Shown here piece after piece: positions 24,635 through 34,052 of a stretch of DNA of 45,447 nt. The notes beneath the pieces are model-generated. The model was given only the letters and a program-made list of their open reading frames with translations. It was not told where the DNA came from and made no database searches. Where the stretch lies: the NCBI GenBank assembly GCA_002069975.1, contig MWCJ01000020.1, positions 1-45,447 on the forward strand. Reading direction: 5' to 3'. How positions within the stretch are numbered: the first letter of the stretch is position 1; every line of letters begins with the position of its first letter. Made by a program: the position numbers and the translations under genes. The stretch is from Bacteroidetes bacterium ADurb.Bin217 (GTDB lineage: Bacteria; Bacteroidota; Bacteroidia; Bacteroidales; UBA1715).

Positions 24635-26063
24635 CTGTAATTGTTTTTTCTTTTTCGGCAACATCAAACGCCACTATAATAGCTGTAAAGCCCCAAAATA
24701 ATGACGCAATTTTGTCCATATCGAGAAAATTATTTAAAAAACTATGTAAATAATATGTTATAAGCGAAAGTAATAAAAATAAAGTAATTTGTTTTACAAA
24801 TTCATCTTTGGTGGAATTAACCAATCTAAATCCAATAATAAGTGTGGCTATAAGTATTGCTAAATATGTTGCTGTGCCCATAAAACCGGCTTCGGCAAGT
24901 AAGCCTAAGTATTCGCTGTGAGCATTACCGTTATCGTGAGCATTCGTGCTAATTATAGTTAAATCTTGGGAATGCTGAAATGGAGCATACAAAAACATAT
25001 ATGTTCCCGGTCCCCAACCTACAATAGGACGCTCTTCGAACATACGGAGAGCACATTTCCATCTGTTTATCCGTTCCAAATTTGAAGCATCGGTACTAAT
25101 ATTTGAAATAGATTTTACATGCGAACCAAAATCAGAACTTGAAACTTCTTCGTTTTTCGATAAATTATGCATTATATCGCTATACATAGGTGTTATAAGT
25201 GCAGCCAAAAATATAATAATTGCTAGTATTGTTCGCATTTTAATTTTAAACTTTATAAGAGCCCAAATTGGAATTATTGCAGCTAAACTTAGCCATGCAG
25301 CTCGGGTGTACGAAAGTAATAAAGCGGCAAACAAAATACCTAAAACAACCCAGTACATAAATCGAATGTTAAATATTGGTTTCGAAAATTGTTTTAATAC
25401 ATATACAGCAGGCAGTATCATTGCTAATGCGGCACCATACGAGGTGTGATCGCGAAAAATCGGGTACATTACATAATTTGCTGCTTTTTGGGTAAAACCT
25501 GCTTCGGCATGTTGAAATACTGTATATCCTATTGCTACCAATAAACCTAAGGTGTATGCCCATATATATTTCGTAATATTTGAACGATCTACAACTAATT
25601 GTGTAATCAATAAATAAAACGAAACAATAAACCAAATTCGCACTAAAAGGTATTTAAATGATACCATTTTCATTTCAGATGTTATTGCGGTAAACATTAA
25701 CCATGTAAGGTATATGTATATAGTAATTGTAATAGGGTGGGATAGTATTTTTTTATCGAATTTTTTTTCAGTTATTAATTTAAGAAAAAACATTCCGGTA
25801 GCTAAAATTAAAAAAGGCTCGGTGGGTAAACTTAAATTTACCGGTATATTTGGAATAAACACCGATAATTCCATAGATACGGGTACAAAAAATAGTATGG
25901 TAAGTAATAGTTTGTCGAGCGAAAAAAAAGCGAAAAAACCGAGAATTATTGCAAAAGGCAATAATGAAATTATATACGAATCATTATAAACACCTATCAT
26001 GTTAACGACTATAAATAAAGCCGATAGTAGATAGAGAAATATATATGTTCTAGTAATTTTCAC
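24621..26063 (-). CDS. O-antigen ligase/polymerase family membrane protein
   Basis: The protein has about twelve membrane helices and the Wzy_C (WaaL/Wzy-like) region: YTRAAWLSLAA, then a long extracytoplasmic loop with RINRWKCALRMFEERPIVGWGPGTY and a conserved NAHDNGNAHSEYLGLLAEAGF. Such enzymes ligate or polymerise surface polysaccharide units at the outer face of the inner membrane. The open frame continues upstream to 26144 within the Wzz-like gene. A GTG at 26063, 8 bp past that gene's stop, gives MKITRTYIFLYLL and is the more likely start. It is in one unit with the Wzz-like gene. Confidence 0.9.
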   Translation of the reverse strand: MKITRTYIFLYLLSALFIVVNMIGVYNDSYIISLLPFAIILGFFAFFSLDKLLLTILFFVPVSMELSVFIPNIPVNLSLPTEPFLILATGMFFLKLITEKKFDKKILSHPITITIYIYLTWLMFTAITSEMKMVSFKYLLVRIWFIVSFYLLITQLVVDRSNITKYIWAYTLGLLVAIGYTVFQHAEAGFTQKAANYVMYPIFRDHTSYGAALAMILPAVYVLKQFSKPIFNIRFMYWVVLGILFAALLLSYTRAAWLSLAAIIPIWALIKFKIKMRTILAIIIFLAALITPMYSDIMHNLSKNEEVSSSDFGSHVKSISNISTDASNLERINRWKCALRMFEERPIVGWGPGTYMFLYAPFQHSQDLTIISTNAHDNGNAHSEYLGLLAEAGFMGTATYLAILIATLIIGFRLVNSTKDEFVKQITLFLLLSLITYYLHSFLNNFLDMDKIASLFWGFTAIIVAFDVAEKEKTITDGTI

Positions 26064-26070
26064 CCCGAAA

Positions 26071-27111
26071 CTAGGATTCGCTAATTTGAACTGTATCTTT
26101 TTTTCGTAAATCGCGCAAAAGCTCAACAAATATAAGAAGAACAAATGCCAATGCGAATGTAGAAAGTGTAGAAACTAATACAATAATACTGCGTTTAGGT
26201 TTCGCTTTTTTGTCTGATTTAAATGCTTTATTTACAACGTAAAAGTGAGTTAGGATTTGTTCTGCATCTACTTTTGCTTCTTTGTATCTGCCGTTAAGCA
26301 AACTCAATTGTTCTTTTTCGTACAATAAAAAGTCGCGAAGCGAAATATAAGCACTACCATATTTTGCTAAGGTATCGAGTTGTTTTTTTAGCTCGTTTGC
26401 ACCACGCATATTACCACCTACAACAGCATCGGCATATGCTTTATTTAATACTTCCGATTGTGATTCAAAATCCAATACACCTTTACTCATTATAAATTGT
26501 AATGAATCTTCTAATTTTTTAAGCTGGGCAACTTTTGTGTCATATTCATATTGCACAATTTTAAAAGCTTCGATTGCACGTTCTTTTTCCATACGATTCA
26601 TTACCGTATCTATAAGCATGCATATATCATTTGCTATCAATGCTGCGGTGTCGGGGTTCGAATCAAATACCTCAATTTCTACTGCCATATATTCGGTGCG
26701 TTTAAAGTTTATTCGATTGTTAAACTTTTTCAACATTCTATCTATTGGATATTTTTCATTAGCACTGTCAATTTCGTAATGTTTCCATAAATTATATTTT
26801 TTTATAATTTTACTTCGTAATTCATCACTGTGAAGTACTTGCAGAATTTGTTCAACTTCTTCAACTTCACCAAAAACCGATTCCTTTTTGTAAGAATTTA
26901 TAGTAGTTATTAATGATTGCGATATGGATGTGGAAGGTGCCGGAAATACTATTACATTAGATTTGTAAAGAGGGGTTATAAATAACGAAACTACTATAGA
27001 TACAATAAAACCTATAGATGTAATAATAATTAATGGTTTACGATACGAATAAATTTTGTACAATAAATCATTTGAATTAAAAGAATAACGGTCTTTGTTT
27101 TCCATGAACAT
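26071..27111 (-). CDS. Wzz-family polysaccharide chain-length determinant-like protein
   Basis: This 346-aa protein has the Wzz topology: a first membrane helix (about 26-48, IIITSIGFIVSIVVSLFI), a long extracytoplasmic coiled-coil segment (about 110-290), and a second membrane helix near the C-terminus (about 308-332). It sets or supports the modal length of a surface polysaccharide, working with the polymerase encoded next. No tyrosine-kinase domain is attached. There is an alternative start at the third residue (M3). It lies 5 bp after the deoxynucleoside kinase gene. Confidence 0.88.
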   Translation of the reverse strand: MFMENKDRYSFNSNDLLYKIYSYRKPLIIITSIGFIVSIVVSLFITPLYKSNVIVFPAPSTSISQSLITTINSYKKESVFGEVEEVEQILQVLHSDELRSKIIKKYNLWKHYEIDSANEKYPIDRMLKKFNNRINFKRTEYMAVEIEVFDSNPDTAALIANDICMLIDTVMNRMEKERAIEAFKIVQYEYDTKVAQLKKLEDSLQFIMSKGVLDFESQSEVLNKAYADAVVGGNMRGANELKKQLDTLAKYGSAYISLRDFLLYEKEQLSLLNGRYKEAKVDAEQILTHFYVVNKAFKSDKKAKPKRSIIVLVSTLSTFALAFVLLIFVELLRDLRKKDTVQISES

Positions 27112-27116
27112 AGGTA

Positions 27117-27731
27117 TTAAAATAAACCGAACAATTCGGCATCAATTTTATTTATAATTTTGTTTAAATCGGCAGGGTTTTCTATAAAATTAATAGAATC
27201 GGTATCGATTACGAGCATTTTTCCCAAATCATATGATTTAGCCCACGTGTCGTAACGTCTGTTAAGGCTTTCTAAATAGTCAATACGAATAGTATTTTCA
27301 TATTCTCTTCCTTTGGTTTGAATTCGTTTTACTAAACTAGGAATAGAAGCTTTTAAATATATTAATAAATCCGGTGGTTGCAATAATTGTTCAACTTGAC
27401 GAAATAATGAAAAGTATGTTTCAAAATCGCGAGTTGCCATTAAATCCATACTATGTAAATTGGGGGCAAAAATATATGCATCTTCATACATTGTGCGGTC
27501 TTGTATTACATTCTTGCCGGAATCATGAATACTCATAATTTGTTTAAGTCGCGAATGGAGAAAAAATATTTGAAGATTAAACGCCCATGCCTTCATGTCT
27601 CTATAAAAATCATCGAGATATGGATTGTCATCTACATCTTCGTAATTTGTTTCCCAATTGTAATGTTTTGCCAATAAACTTGCAAGTGTGGTTTTACCTA
27701 CGCCAATGTTTCCTGCTATAGCTATATGCAT
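27117..27731 (-). CDS. Deoxynucleoside kinase
   Basis: The enzyme phosphorylates deoxynucleosides for salvage. The P-loop GNIGVGKT is at residues 7-14, the substrate-binding IQDRTMYEDAY at about 80-90, and the LID region IQTKGREYE at about 137-145. At 204 aa it is in the dAK/dGK group of the dNK family. The exact base preference cannot be read from the sequence. It is the first gene of the reverse surface-polysaccharide block (next gene 5 bp on), but has no evident link to it. Confidence 0.92.
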   Translation of the reverse strand: MHIAIAGNIGVGKTTLASLLAKHYNWETNYEDVDDNPYLDDFYRDMKAWAFNLQIFFLHSRLKQIMSIHDSGKNVIQDRTMYEDAYIFAPNLHSMDLMATRDFETYFSLFRQVEQLLQPPDLLIYLKASIPSLVKRIQTKGREYENTIRIDYLESLNRRYDTWAKSYDLGKMLVIDTDSINFIENPADLNKIINKIDAELFGLF

Positions 27732-27836
27732 ATGTTTGAATTTAATTTTGTGCTAAAATACAAAAAATACTAAAATGTAAAGCTAAAAATTATGTATAAA
27801 TAACAGTATTACTGGTTCTCTTTATGTAAATATTTG

Positions 27837-28985
27837 TTATTCAAATCGAAAGAATTTTACCGATGTCATATTCATGAGTTTTACTCCCGGAAAATAAAAG
27901 GAAATTATTTTGTCGTAAGTGAAATTTTTTCGAGCCATTTCCATTGCTCCTTCCTGCGATAGCCCTACACCATGACCATATCCTTTGCCTTGTAAATAGA
28001 GCATATTGTCTTTGTGTTCAATTGAAAAAAAAGTTGAACGTAGTTTAAAATCACTTCGTATTGTTTTTAATTCTAACAGCGAATCATTACCGTTGTATGA
28101 ATAATATTTTTTACGTTGCGGTTGTTCAAACGAAAATGGAATAGAATCGTGTAAGGTAAATCCTTTTGATGATAAATATGTTTTCCATTCCGAAACAGGT
28201 ATTTCTTTAGTCCATGAATATCCAGGTAATCCTACGCTGTATGGGTCGGGTTTTGAACGTAAATAATAATGATGTACTATCCATAAATCTTCAGAATTTA
28301 CGGTTTGTCCTCCTGAATTAGCATAAAATGTAGCCGAAGCTATTTGTAATGTAGAATCCACCATTATTATGCCTGTAGTATTTAATGCTGCATCAAGAAT
28401 TTGTAAATTCATTTTACAACGACCTTTATATGCTTGACAATGAACTCCATCGCATAAATTAAAACCTTCGTGTATGTGTTTTTCAAAAAACCTCGCTGCA
28501 TATGTTCTGCACAATACGGATTGTGCTTTGTAATATTCGAGTGGAGCTTTTGATCCACCTTCGGCTTCTACTACACCGGCTATGTATTTGTCAAAATTTA
28601 CATCGTTTATCAGAATCAAGTGAGATGTTACTGTTTTAACATATAAATCATTGTCGTAAGTGCGTTGCGGAAATTGTTTGTTGGGAGATGTTATTGCAAA
28701 AAAATTCTCTTGTTGTGCCCCACGAATAAGTAAAAATGTGTCAACTACCACATGATTATTAGCAACGTCTATACGAATTTTATTCCGTTTGATGCTAATT
28801 GTTGCAACATCTCCTTCTTGCAATGTGTACACTATTGTGTTGTTGCTTACTATATCGTATTTTCCACGTGCTGCGGTAAATTGAAATTGTTCAATTGCTA
28901 TGTGTGAATATATGCGAATATTTATATTTTGAGCTTCGACAGAAAGCTGGGCAAACCATAGATATAAGAATATAATAAATCGCAT
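27837..28985 (-). CDS. SpoIID/LytB-domain protein
   Basis: A signal peptide (MRFIIFLYLWFAQLSVEAQ) heads a 382-aa exported protein. The SpoIID domain contains YIAGVVEAEGGSKAPLEYYKAQSV, the FYANSGGQTV core, and the C-terminal YGHGVGLSQEGAMEMA. SpoIID proteins are peptidoglycan lytic transglycosylases in sporulators; here it is presumably a periplasmic cell-wall enzyme. This organism does not sporulate as far as can be seen. It stands alone on the reverse strand opposite the YigZ-like gene. Confidence 0.93.
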   Translation of the reverse strand: MRFIIFLYLWFAQLSVEAQNINIRIYSHIAIEQFQFTAARGKYDIVSNNTIVYTLQEGDVATISIKRNKIRIDVANNHVVVDTFLLIRGAQQENFFAITSPNKQFPQRTYDNDLYVKTVTSHLILINDVNFDKYIAGVVEAEGGSKAPLEYYKAQSVLCRTYAARFFEKHIHEGFNLCDGVHCQAYKGRCKMNLQILDAALNTTGIIMVDSTLQIASATFYANSGGQTVNSEDLWIVHHYYLRSKPDPYSVGLPGYSWTKEIPVSEWKTYLSSKGFTLHDSIPFSFEQPQRKKYYSYNGNDSLLELKTIRSDFKLRSTFFSIEHKDNMLYLQGKGYGHGVGLSQEGAMEMARKNFTYDKIISFYFPGVKLMNMTSVKFFRFE

Positions 28986-28995
28986 ATTTTTTTTG

Positions 28996-29003
28996 CAAAA
29001 TTA
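28996..29003 (-). promoter_or_regulatory. -7 box upstream of the SpoIID-domain gene
   Basis: Read on the reverse strand it is TAATTTTG, an exact TAnnTTTG match, 10 bp before the start codon. No TTG at 17-23 bp was found. Confidence 0.35.
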
Positions 29004-29234
29004 GTAATTATTTTGAGAGGTTGTTGCATTTAATTATAGGAAATTATAGTTTGTGTTTTTCAATTTTTTTATTGATTTCATGTGTGAAAAATTTTGAATA
29101 TATTATTGATAATTAATTGCATAAAGAGGAGTTTGTGTGTGATAATTACAATTTGTTGTAATAATGAATAAAAAAATAATTGAAAATCCTATTATAGTGC
29201 ATAACACGTTGATAACTCTCTTAATTATTCGTTA

Positions 29235-29262
29235 TTGTACAAGGTACTTTTTCCTATTTTTG
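29235..29262 (+). promoter_or_regulatory. Promoter of the YigZ-like gene
   Basis: TTG (29235-29237), 17 bp, then TATTTTTG (29255-29262) fits the Bacteroidota promoter exactly. It places transcription start at about 29268, and therefore supports ATG 29281 and not the upstream ATG 29164. Confidence 0.65.
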
Positions 29263-29280
29263 AAACGAAATGGAATACAT

Positions 29281-29880
29281 ATGCAAGTTCAAGAGTATAA
29301 AACAATTCATGCTCCTGTAGAAGGTGAATACAAAGAAAAAGGGAGTAAATTTTTGGCTTTTGCATATCCGGTACATTCCGAAGACGAAGTAAAAATGCTG
29401 CTAGAAGATCTAAAAAAACGTCATCATACAGCTCGACATCATTGTTGGGCGTATCGACTGTTGCCTGATGGAAGTAAATATAGAGCATATGACGATGGGG
29501 AACCTTCAAATTCAGCAGGTAAACCTATTTTAGGGCAAATAGAATCTTTTGGGCTAACACAAACGTGTGTTATTGTAGTTCGTTATTTTGGTGGTACATT
29601 ATTAGGTGTAGGGGGACTTATGCATGCATATAAAGAAGCTGCCAAAAATGCTTTGCTTTCTGCTCATGTTATAAGTAAACATGTTGAATCGAAGTTGCGT
29701 ATTGTTTGTGATTTTAAGGCCGTTAATGTTGTAATTACTGCTTGTAAACAATATCAAGGTTCAATAATCACCCAAGATTTTTCAGAGCGTTGTAATATAG
29801 TTTGTTCTATTCCATTACAATTTCATCAACAATTTATGCATAGTATTAATCAAACACATATACACGCTGAACAATTATGA
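29281..29880 (+). CDS. YigZ/IMPACT family protein
   Basis: The 199-aa protein has the IMPACT/YigZ N-terminal core KGSKFLAFAYPVHSEDEV, HHCWAYRL, DDGEPSNSAGKPILGQI and VVRYFGGTLLGVGGL, followed by the C-terminal DUF1949-like fold. The family is linked to translation or ribosome control (eukaryotic IMPACT acts on Gcn2), but the bacterial role is not established. An ATG at 29164 would add 39 residues that include a promoter sequence; M40 is the family start. It overlaps the next gene by 4 bp (ATGA). Confidence 0.92.
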   Translation: MQVQEYKTIHAPVEGEYKEKGSKFLAFAYPVHSEDEVKMLLEDLKKRHHTARHHCWAYRLLPDGSKYRAYDDGEPSNSAGKPILGQIESFGLTQTCVIVVRYFGGTLLGVGGLMHAYKEAAKNALLSAHVISKHVESKLRIVCDFKAVNVVITACKQYQGSIITQDFSERCNIVCSIPLQFHQQFMHSINQTHIHAEQL

Positions 29881-30833
29881 GTACATTTTCGTTATTACAA
29901 GAACTTTGTAGCATTCACGCACCTTCGGGTAACGAAGGTGCAATGTCGGCATTTATTCTAGATTATGTTCAAAAACAATCGTTTACTTGGAAACGAAAAC
30001 CGAGAGTATATGCCGGAATCGGGTTTCAAGATGCTATAGTGCTTGTATTCGGGTCGCCTCGCACTGCTGTGTTTGCTCATATAGATTCAGTAGGATTTAC
30101 TGTTGGGTATAACAAAGAATTAATACCTATTGGTTCTCCAAAAGCTGATGAAGGTACTCAATTGGTAGGTCACGATTCGTTAGGAGATATTTGTTGTTCG
30201 CTCCAATATACCGTGCATGAATGCATAAATGACGATGGTACAAAATCAGAAGAACGGGTGTGTGAATATATGTTTTCGCGTGATATTGAACGTGGTACAA
30301 CATTAACCTATAAACCTAAATTTGTAGAAGACGAACAATATATATCTGCTACATATATCGATAATAGAGCAGGAGTATGGTCTGCGTTGCAACTTGCCGA
30401 ATCTTTGGAAGATGGTATTATTGTATTTTCAACATACGAAGAGCATAGAGGGGGAAGTGTTGCATTTTTACAACGTTTTTTGTACAAAAAATATCATATT
30501 TATCAAGCTCTTATCTCCGATATTACATGGGTTACCAAGGGTATTAGTTTTGGTAATGGTTGTGTAATTTCTTTGCGTGATTCGTATATACCTCGTAAAG
30601 CATATACGCAAAGAATTGTAGATATTGTAAGGCGTTCACAATTGCCGTTTCAGTGCGAAGTTGAAAGTTCGGGTGGAAGCGATGGTGGGTATTTACAGCA
30701 ATCGCCGTATGCTGTAGATTGGTGTTTTGTTGGAGCTCCACAAACAGGAGCCCATACGCCCAACGAAAAAATATATAAAGAAGATTTGCTTTCAATGGTT
30801 CAAATTTACAAAATTTTACTCAAAGAGTTGTAA
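29877..30833 (+). CDS. M42/M20-like metallopeptidase
   Basis: It resembles glutamyl/deblocking aminopeptidases of family M42: SIHAPSGNE, the metal-binding FAHIDSVGF, YIDNRAGVWSALQLAE (DNRxG), TYEEHRGGS (EE general base/metal), SDI, GGSDGGYL and the final GAHTPNE. All six presumed catalytic or zinc-ligand positions look intact. It is 318 aa, slightly shorter than most M42 enzymes (about 340-360), which lowers the certainty of subfamily. It is translationally coupled to the YigZ-like gene by ATGA. Confidence 0.82.
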   Translation: MSTFSLLQELCSIHAPSGNEGAMSAFILDYVQKQSFTWKRKPRVYAGIGFQDAIVLVFGSPRTAVFAHIDSVGFTVGYNKELIPIGSPKADEGTQLVGHDSLGDICCSLQYTVHECINDDGTKSEERVCEYMFSRDIERGTTLTYKPKFVEDEQYISATYIDNRAGVWSALQLAESLEDGIIVFSTYEEHRGGSVAFLQRFLYKKYHIYQALISDITWVTKGISFGNGCVISLRDSYIPRKAYTQRIVDIVRRSQLPFQCEVESSGGSDGGYLQQSPYAVDWCFVGAPQTGAHTPNEKIYKEDLLSMVQIYKILLKEL

Positions 30834-30943
30834 TAGATTATATTGATGGTTTTTTTATTTAAAAAAAATGTAATAATATTTGTATGATAAAAAATGTATA
30901 TACTATACCTAATACAATTAATAAACAGAGTCTTATAAAAACT

Positions 30944-33900
30944 ATGAAACAAGTAGCAGCATTGCTTTTCCTATTAGTGTTTGTCATTCTAGATTACGGT
31001 TTTCTTAATCCTAACGAACCGCCGCAACCCTATGTGCCAATGACAAAAAATCCATTTGAACATGTAGACAAAACATGGGTAGATTCTGTGTACAATTCTA
31101 TGACGTTAGAGCAGCGAATAGGGCAATTGTTCATGGTAGCTGCCTATACTTCGCCTGAACAAAGCAATAAACAGCAGGTGGCCGATTTAATAACGAATTA
31201 TGGTATTGGTGGTATTATTTTTATGAAAGGTAGTCCAACCAATCAAGTTCTTTATACCAATTATTTTCAATCGCTCAGCAAAGTTCCCCTTATGGTGGCA
31301 ATCGATGGTGAATGGGGGTTGGCTATGCGATTAGATAGTACCACTTCCTTCCCTCGTCAATTAATGTTGGGTGCTATAACCGACAACAAGCTTATTTATG
31401 AAATGGGCTATGAAATAGGTAGGCAGTGTAAACGAATGGGGATACATGTGAATTTTGCTCCTGTTGTAGATATTAATAATAATCCGAACAATCCGGTTAT
31501 AAATTCTCGTTCGTTTGGAGAATTAAAACATAATGTTGCTGTAAAAGGTGATTATTATATGACTGGTATGCAAGATCAGGGAATTTTAACTACTGCTAAA
31601 CATTTTCCGGGTCATGGCGATACCGATGCCGATTCTCATAAAAGTTTGCCTATAATTCCTCATAGAAAAGCACGATTGGATAGCGTGGAGTTGTATCCGT
31701 TTAAATATTTGATTCAAAGAAATTTAACCGGTGTAATGGTTGCTCATTTATATATTCCCGAAATTGATAGAACCAAAAATCAAGCATCGACATTGTCGCC
31801 TAAAATTGTTCAAGATATATTAAAAAATCAATTGGGTTTTAATGGTTTAATTTTTACCGATGCTCTAAATATGCACGGGGTGAGTAAGTATTATAAACCT
31901 GGAATTTTGGAGATTAAAGCATTGTTGGCTGGTAACGATGTGCTATTGTTTCCCGAAAATGTTCCTATTGCAGTAGAAGCTATAAAAACAGCTATAAAAA
32001 CAGGTAAATTAAACGAAAAAATAATTGAACAAAGGTGTAAAAAGATATTAGCTGCAAAATCATGGGCAGGAATTCGAGATTCTGTAGATAGTATTCCAAC
32101 TCAAAATTTATATACAGATTTAAATACTCCGCATGCAGAATTGCTTGTAAAAAAGTTAGTTAGAGCTTCAATTACTGTAGCTAAAGATGCAAATAAACAA
32201 TTGCCTATTCAACATTTAGATACTCAAAAAATTGCGTATGTTAGTCTTCAACAGCAATCTCTCGACACGTTTTTGTTTGCTGCTAAGCAGTATGCTCCAA
32301 TTTCGTCATATGTAGTTGCTCACAATTCCGAATATTCTACTCAATTAAATTCTGTAATATCACAATTACAAGGTGCAACTACCGTAATTGTAAATGTTGT
32401 AGGAAACAGTCAATTCTCTACTAAAAAATATGGTATAACACCAGCTATGGTTGACATAGTTTCAAAAATTGCCAAACAATGTAATGTTATATTAGTGTTA
32501 CATGCCAATCCGTATGCATTAGATTATTTTACCCAAGCAATACCCGATATACAATCGGTTGTAGTTGCTTACGATTACAGTAAAATGGTGCAATTTGAAA
32601 CTCCACAAGTTATATTTGGAGCTTTGCCTGCACAGGGGTTATTGCCTGTAGGAGTAGGTGGAATTCCGGCAGGAAAGGGCTACTTGTATCGTTCTATTGA
32701 ACGGTTACGATACTCAACACCGTTTGAAGCCGGATTTAACGAACAAAAATTACAAAGTATAGATTCTATTGTATATGCAGCTATTTCAGATAAAGCTACT
32801 CCAGGGTGTCAAGTTTTGATAGCAAAACAAGGAATGGTAATATATAATAAGGCGTTTGGTACGTTGTCGTATGATAGCAACCAAAAAGTTACACAGCAAA
32901 CACTGTATGATTTAGCCTCGTTAACCAAAGTTGCTGCAACTACGGTAAGTTTAATGAAATTATATGATCAGGAATTATTTTCGCTCGATGCTACTCTTGG
33001 TACATATTTGCCTCAAGTTCAGGGAACCAATAAAGATACCTTGCGAATGAGCAATATATTAACTCATCAGGCTCAGCTGCATCCATGGATTCCTTTTTAC
33101 CAATATCTGATACAAGATTTTTTTAATCCTAAGGTTCGAGATTTGAAAAAAAATAAACGTAAAGGCGATTATACCGTTAAAATAAATCCAAATCTGTATT
33201 TGCACAAAAATTATGGCTTTGTTGATAGCTCTTTGTCTTCATTTAAAACAGATTTATATTCACTACAAATTGCAAATAATGTGTATATGAATCCGGCCAA
33301 AAAAGATATGCTCTATTCTATTATTTATAATTCAAAATTAATCGATAAAAAGGAAGTTGTATATAGTGATTTGGGATTCATATTGTTTGCCGATGTTATA
33401 AAAAATCTTTCGGGAAAATCTATTGATACATATGTTCGTCAAGAGTTTTATACAAAATTAGGGGCAAATTCTTTGTGTTACAATCCCTTGCAGTATTTTT
33501 CAAAAGAATATATTGCCCCTACAGAATACGATGAAGTGTTTCGTCGACAATTAATTCATGGGTATGTACATGATCCGGCTGCAGCAATGTTAGGAGGTGT
33601 TAGTGGGCATGCAGGAGTGTTTGGCAATGCCAACGATTTGGCTAAATTGCTTCAAATGTTATTGCAAAAAGGTTATTATGGTGGTGAACAATATATTCGT
33701 GAATCAACGGTAGATTTATTTACATCATGTCCGTTTTGTGCTCAAGGCAACAGAAAAGGATATGGATTTGATAAAGCAGAATCGGATTCTACTAAATTAG
33801 ATCCTACCTGTCGTTGTACATCTGAATTAAGTTATGGTCATACAGGGTTTACCGGAACTATTTTTTGGGTCGATCCTGCACAGGAATTGGTATACATATT

Positions 33901-34015
33901 TTTATCGAATAGAGTGTGCCCCGATGCAGATAATACGTTACTTGCAAATTCTCGTGTGCGACCTAAAATTCAACAAGTAGTGTATAATGCTATTTTGAGA
34001 AATGAAATAAATTAA
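30944..34015 (+). CDS. GH3 beta-N-acetylhexosaminidase-like / serine beta-lactamase-like fusion
   Basis: A signal-anchor leader (MKQVAALLFLLVFVILDYGF) is followed by a GH3 domain (about 60-370) with KHFPGHGDTDADSH (K219, H220) and the nucleophile D306 in FTDALNMHG, motifs of NagZ-type N-acetylglucosaminidases. The C-terminal domain (about 600-1020) is a class C/DD-peptidase fold with SxxK (S659-L-T-K662), YSDLGF and the GHTG box (965-968). At 1023 aa it is the two-domain form seen in this phylum. Both halves probably act on peptidoglycan in the periplasm. An in-frame ATG 60 bp upstream (30884) would precede the signal peptide with charged residues; ATG 30944 is preferred. Confidence 0.9.
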   Translation: MKQVAALLFLLVFVILDYGFLNPNEPPQPYVPMTKNPFEHVDKTWVDSVYNSMTLEQRIGQLFMVAAYTSPEQSNKQQVADLITNYGIGGIIFMKGSPTNQVLYTNYFQSLSKVPLMVAIDGEWGLAMRLDSTTSFPRQLMLGAITDNKLIYEMGYEIGRQCKRMGIHVNFAPVVDINNNPNNPVINSRSFGELKHNVAVKGDYYMTGMQDQGILTTAKHFPGHGDTDADSHKSLPIIPHRKARLDSVELYPFKYLIQRNLTGVMVAHLYIPEIDRTKNQASTLSPKIVQDILKNQLGFNGLIFTDALNMHGVSKYYKPGILEIKALLAGNDVLLFPENVPIAVEAIKTAIKTGKLNEKIIEQRCKKILAAKSWAGIRDSVDSIPTQNLYTDLNTPHAELLVKKLVRASITVAKDANKQLPIQHLDTQKIAYVSLQQQSLDTFLFAAKQYAPISSYVVAHNSEYSTQLNSVISQLQGATTVIVNVVGNSQFSTKKYGITPAMVDIVSKIAKQCNVILVLHANPYALDYFTQAIPDIQSVVVAYDYSKMVQFETPQVIFGALPAQGLLPVGVGGIPAGKGYLYRSIERLRYSTPFEAGFNEQKLQSIDSIVYAAISDKATPGCQVLIAKQGMVIYNKAFGTLSYDSNQKVTQQTLYDLASLTKVAATTVSLMKLYDQELFSLDATLGTYLPQVQGTNKDTLRMSNILTHQAQLHPWIPFYQYLIQDFFNPKVRDLKKNKRKGDYTVKINPNLYLHKNYGFVDSSLSSFKTDLYSLQIANNVYMNPAKKDMLYSIIYNSKLIDKKEVVYSDLGFILFADVIKNLSGKSIDTYVRQEFYTKLGANSLCYNPLQYFSKEYIAPTEYDEVFRRQLIHGYVHDPAAAMLGGVSGHAGVFGNANDLAKLLQMLLQKGYYGGEQYIRESTVDLFTSCPFCAQGNRKGYGFDKAESDSTKLDPTCRCTSELSYGHTGFTGTIFWVDPAQELVYIFLSNRVCPDADNTLLANSRVRPKIQQVVYNAILRNEIN

Positions 34016-34052
34016 ATAGACTTGAATAAATAAAAAAAAACATATAATAATC

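Noticed and set aside
29164..29280. N-terminal extension of the YigZ-like protein
   Set aside because: The extension contains an exact promoter (29235-29262) and has no family counterpart.
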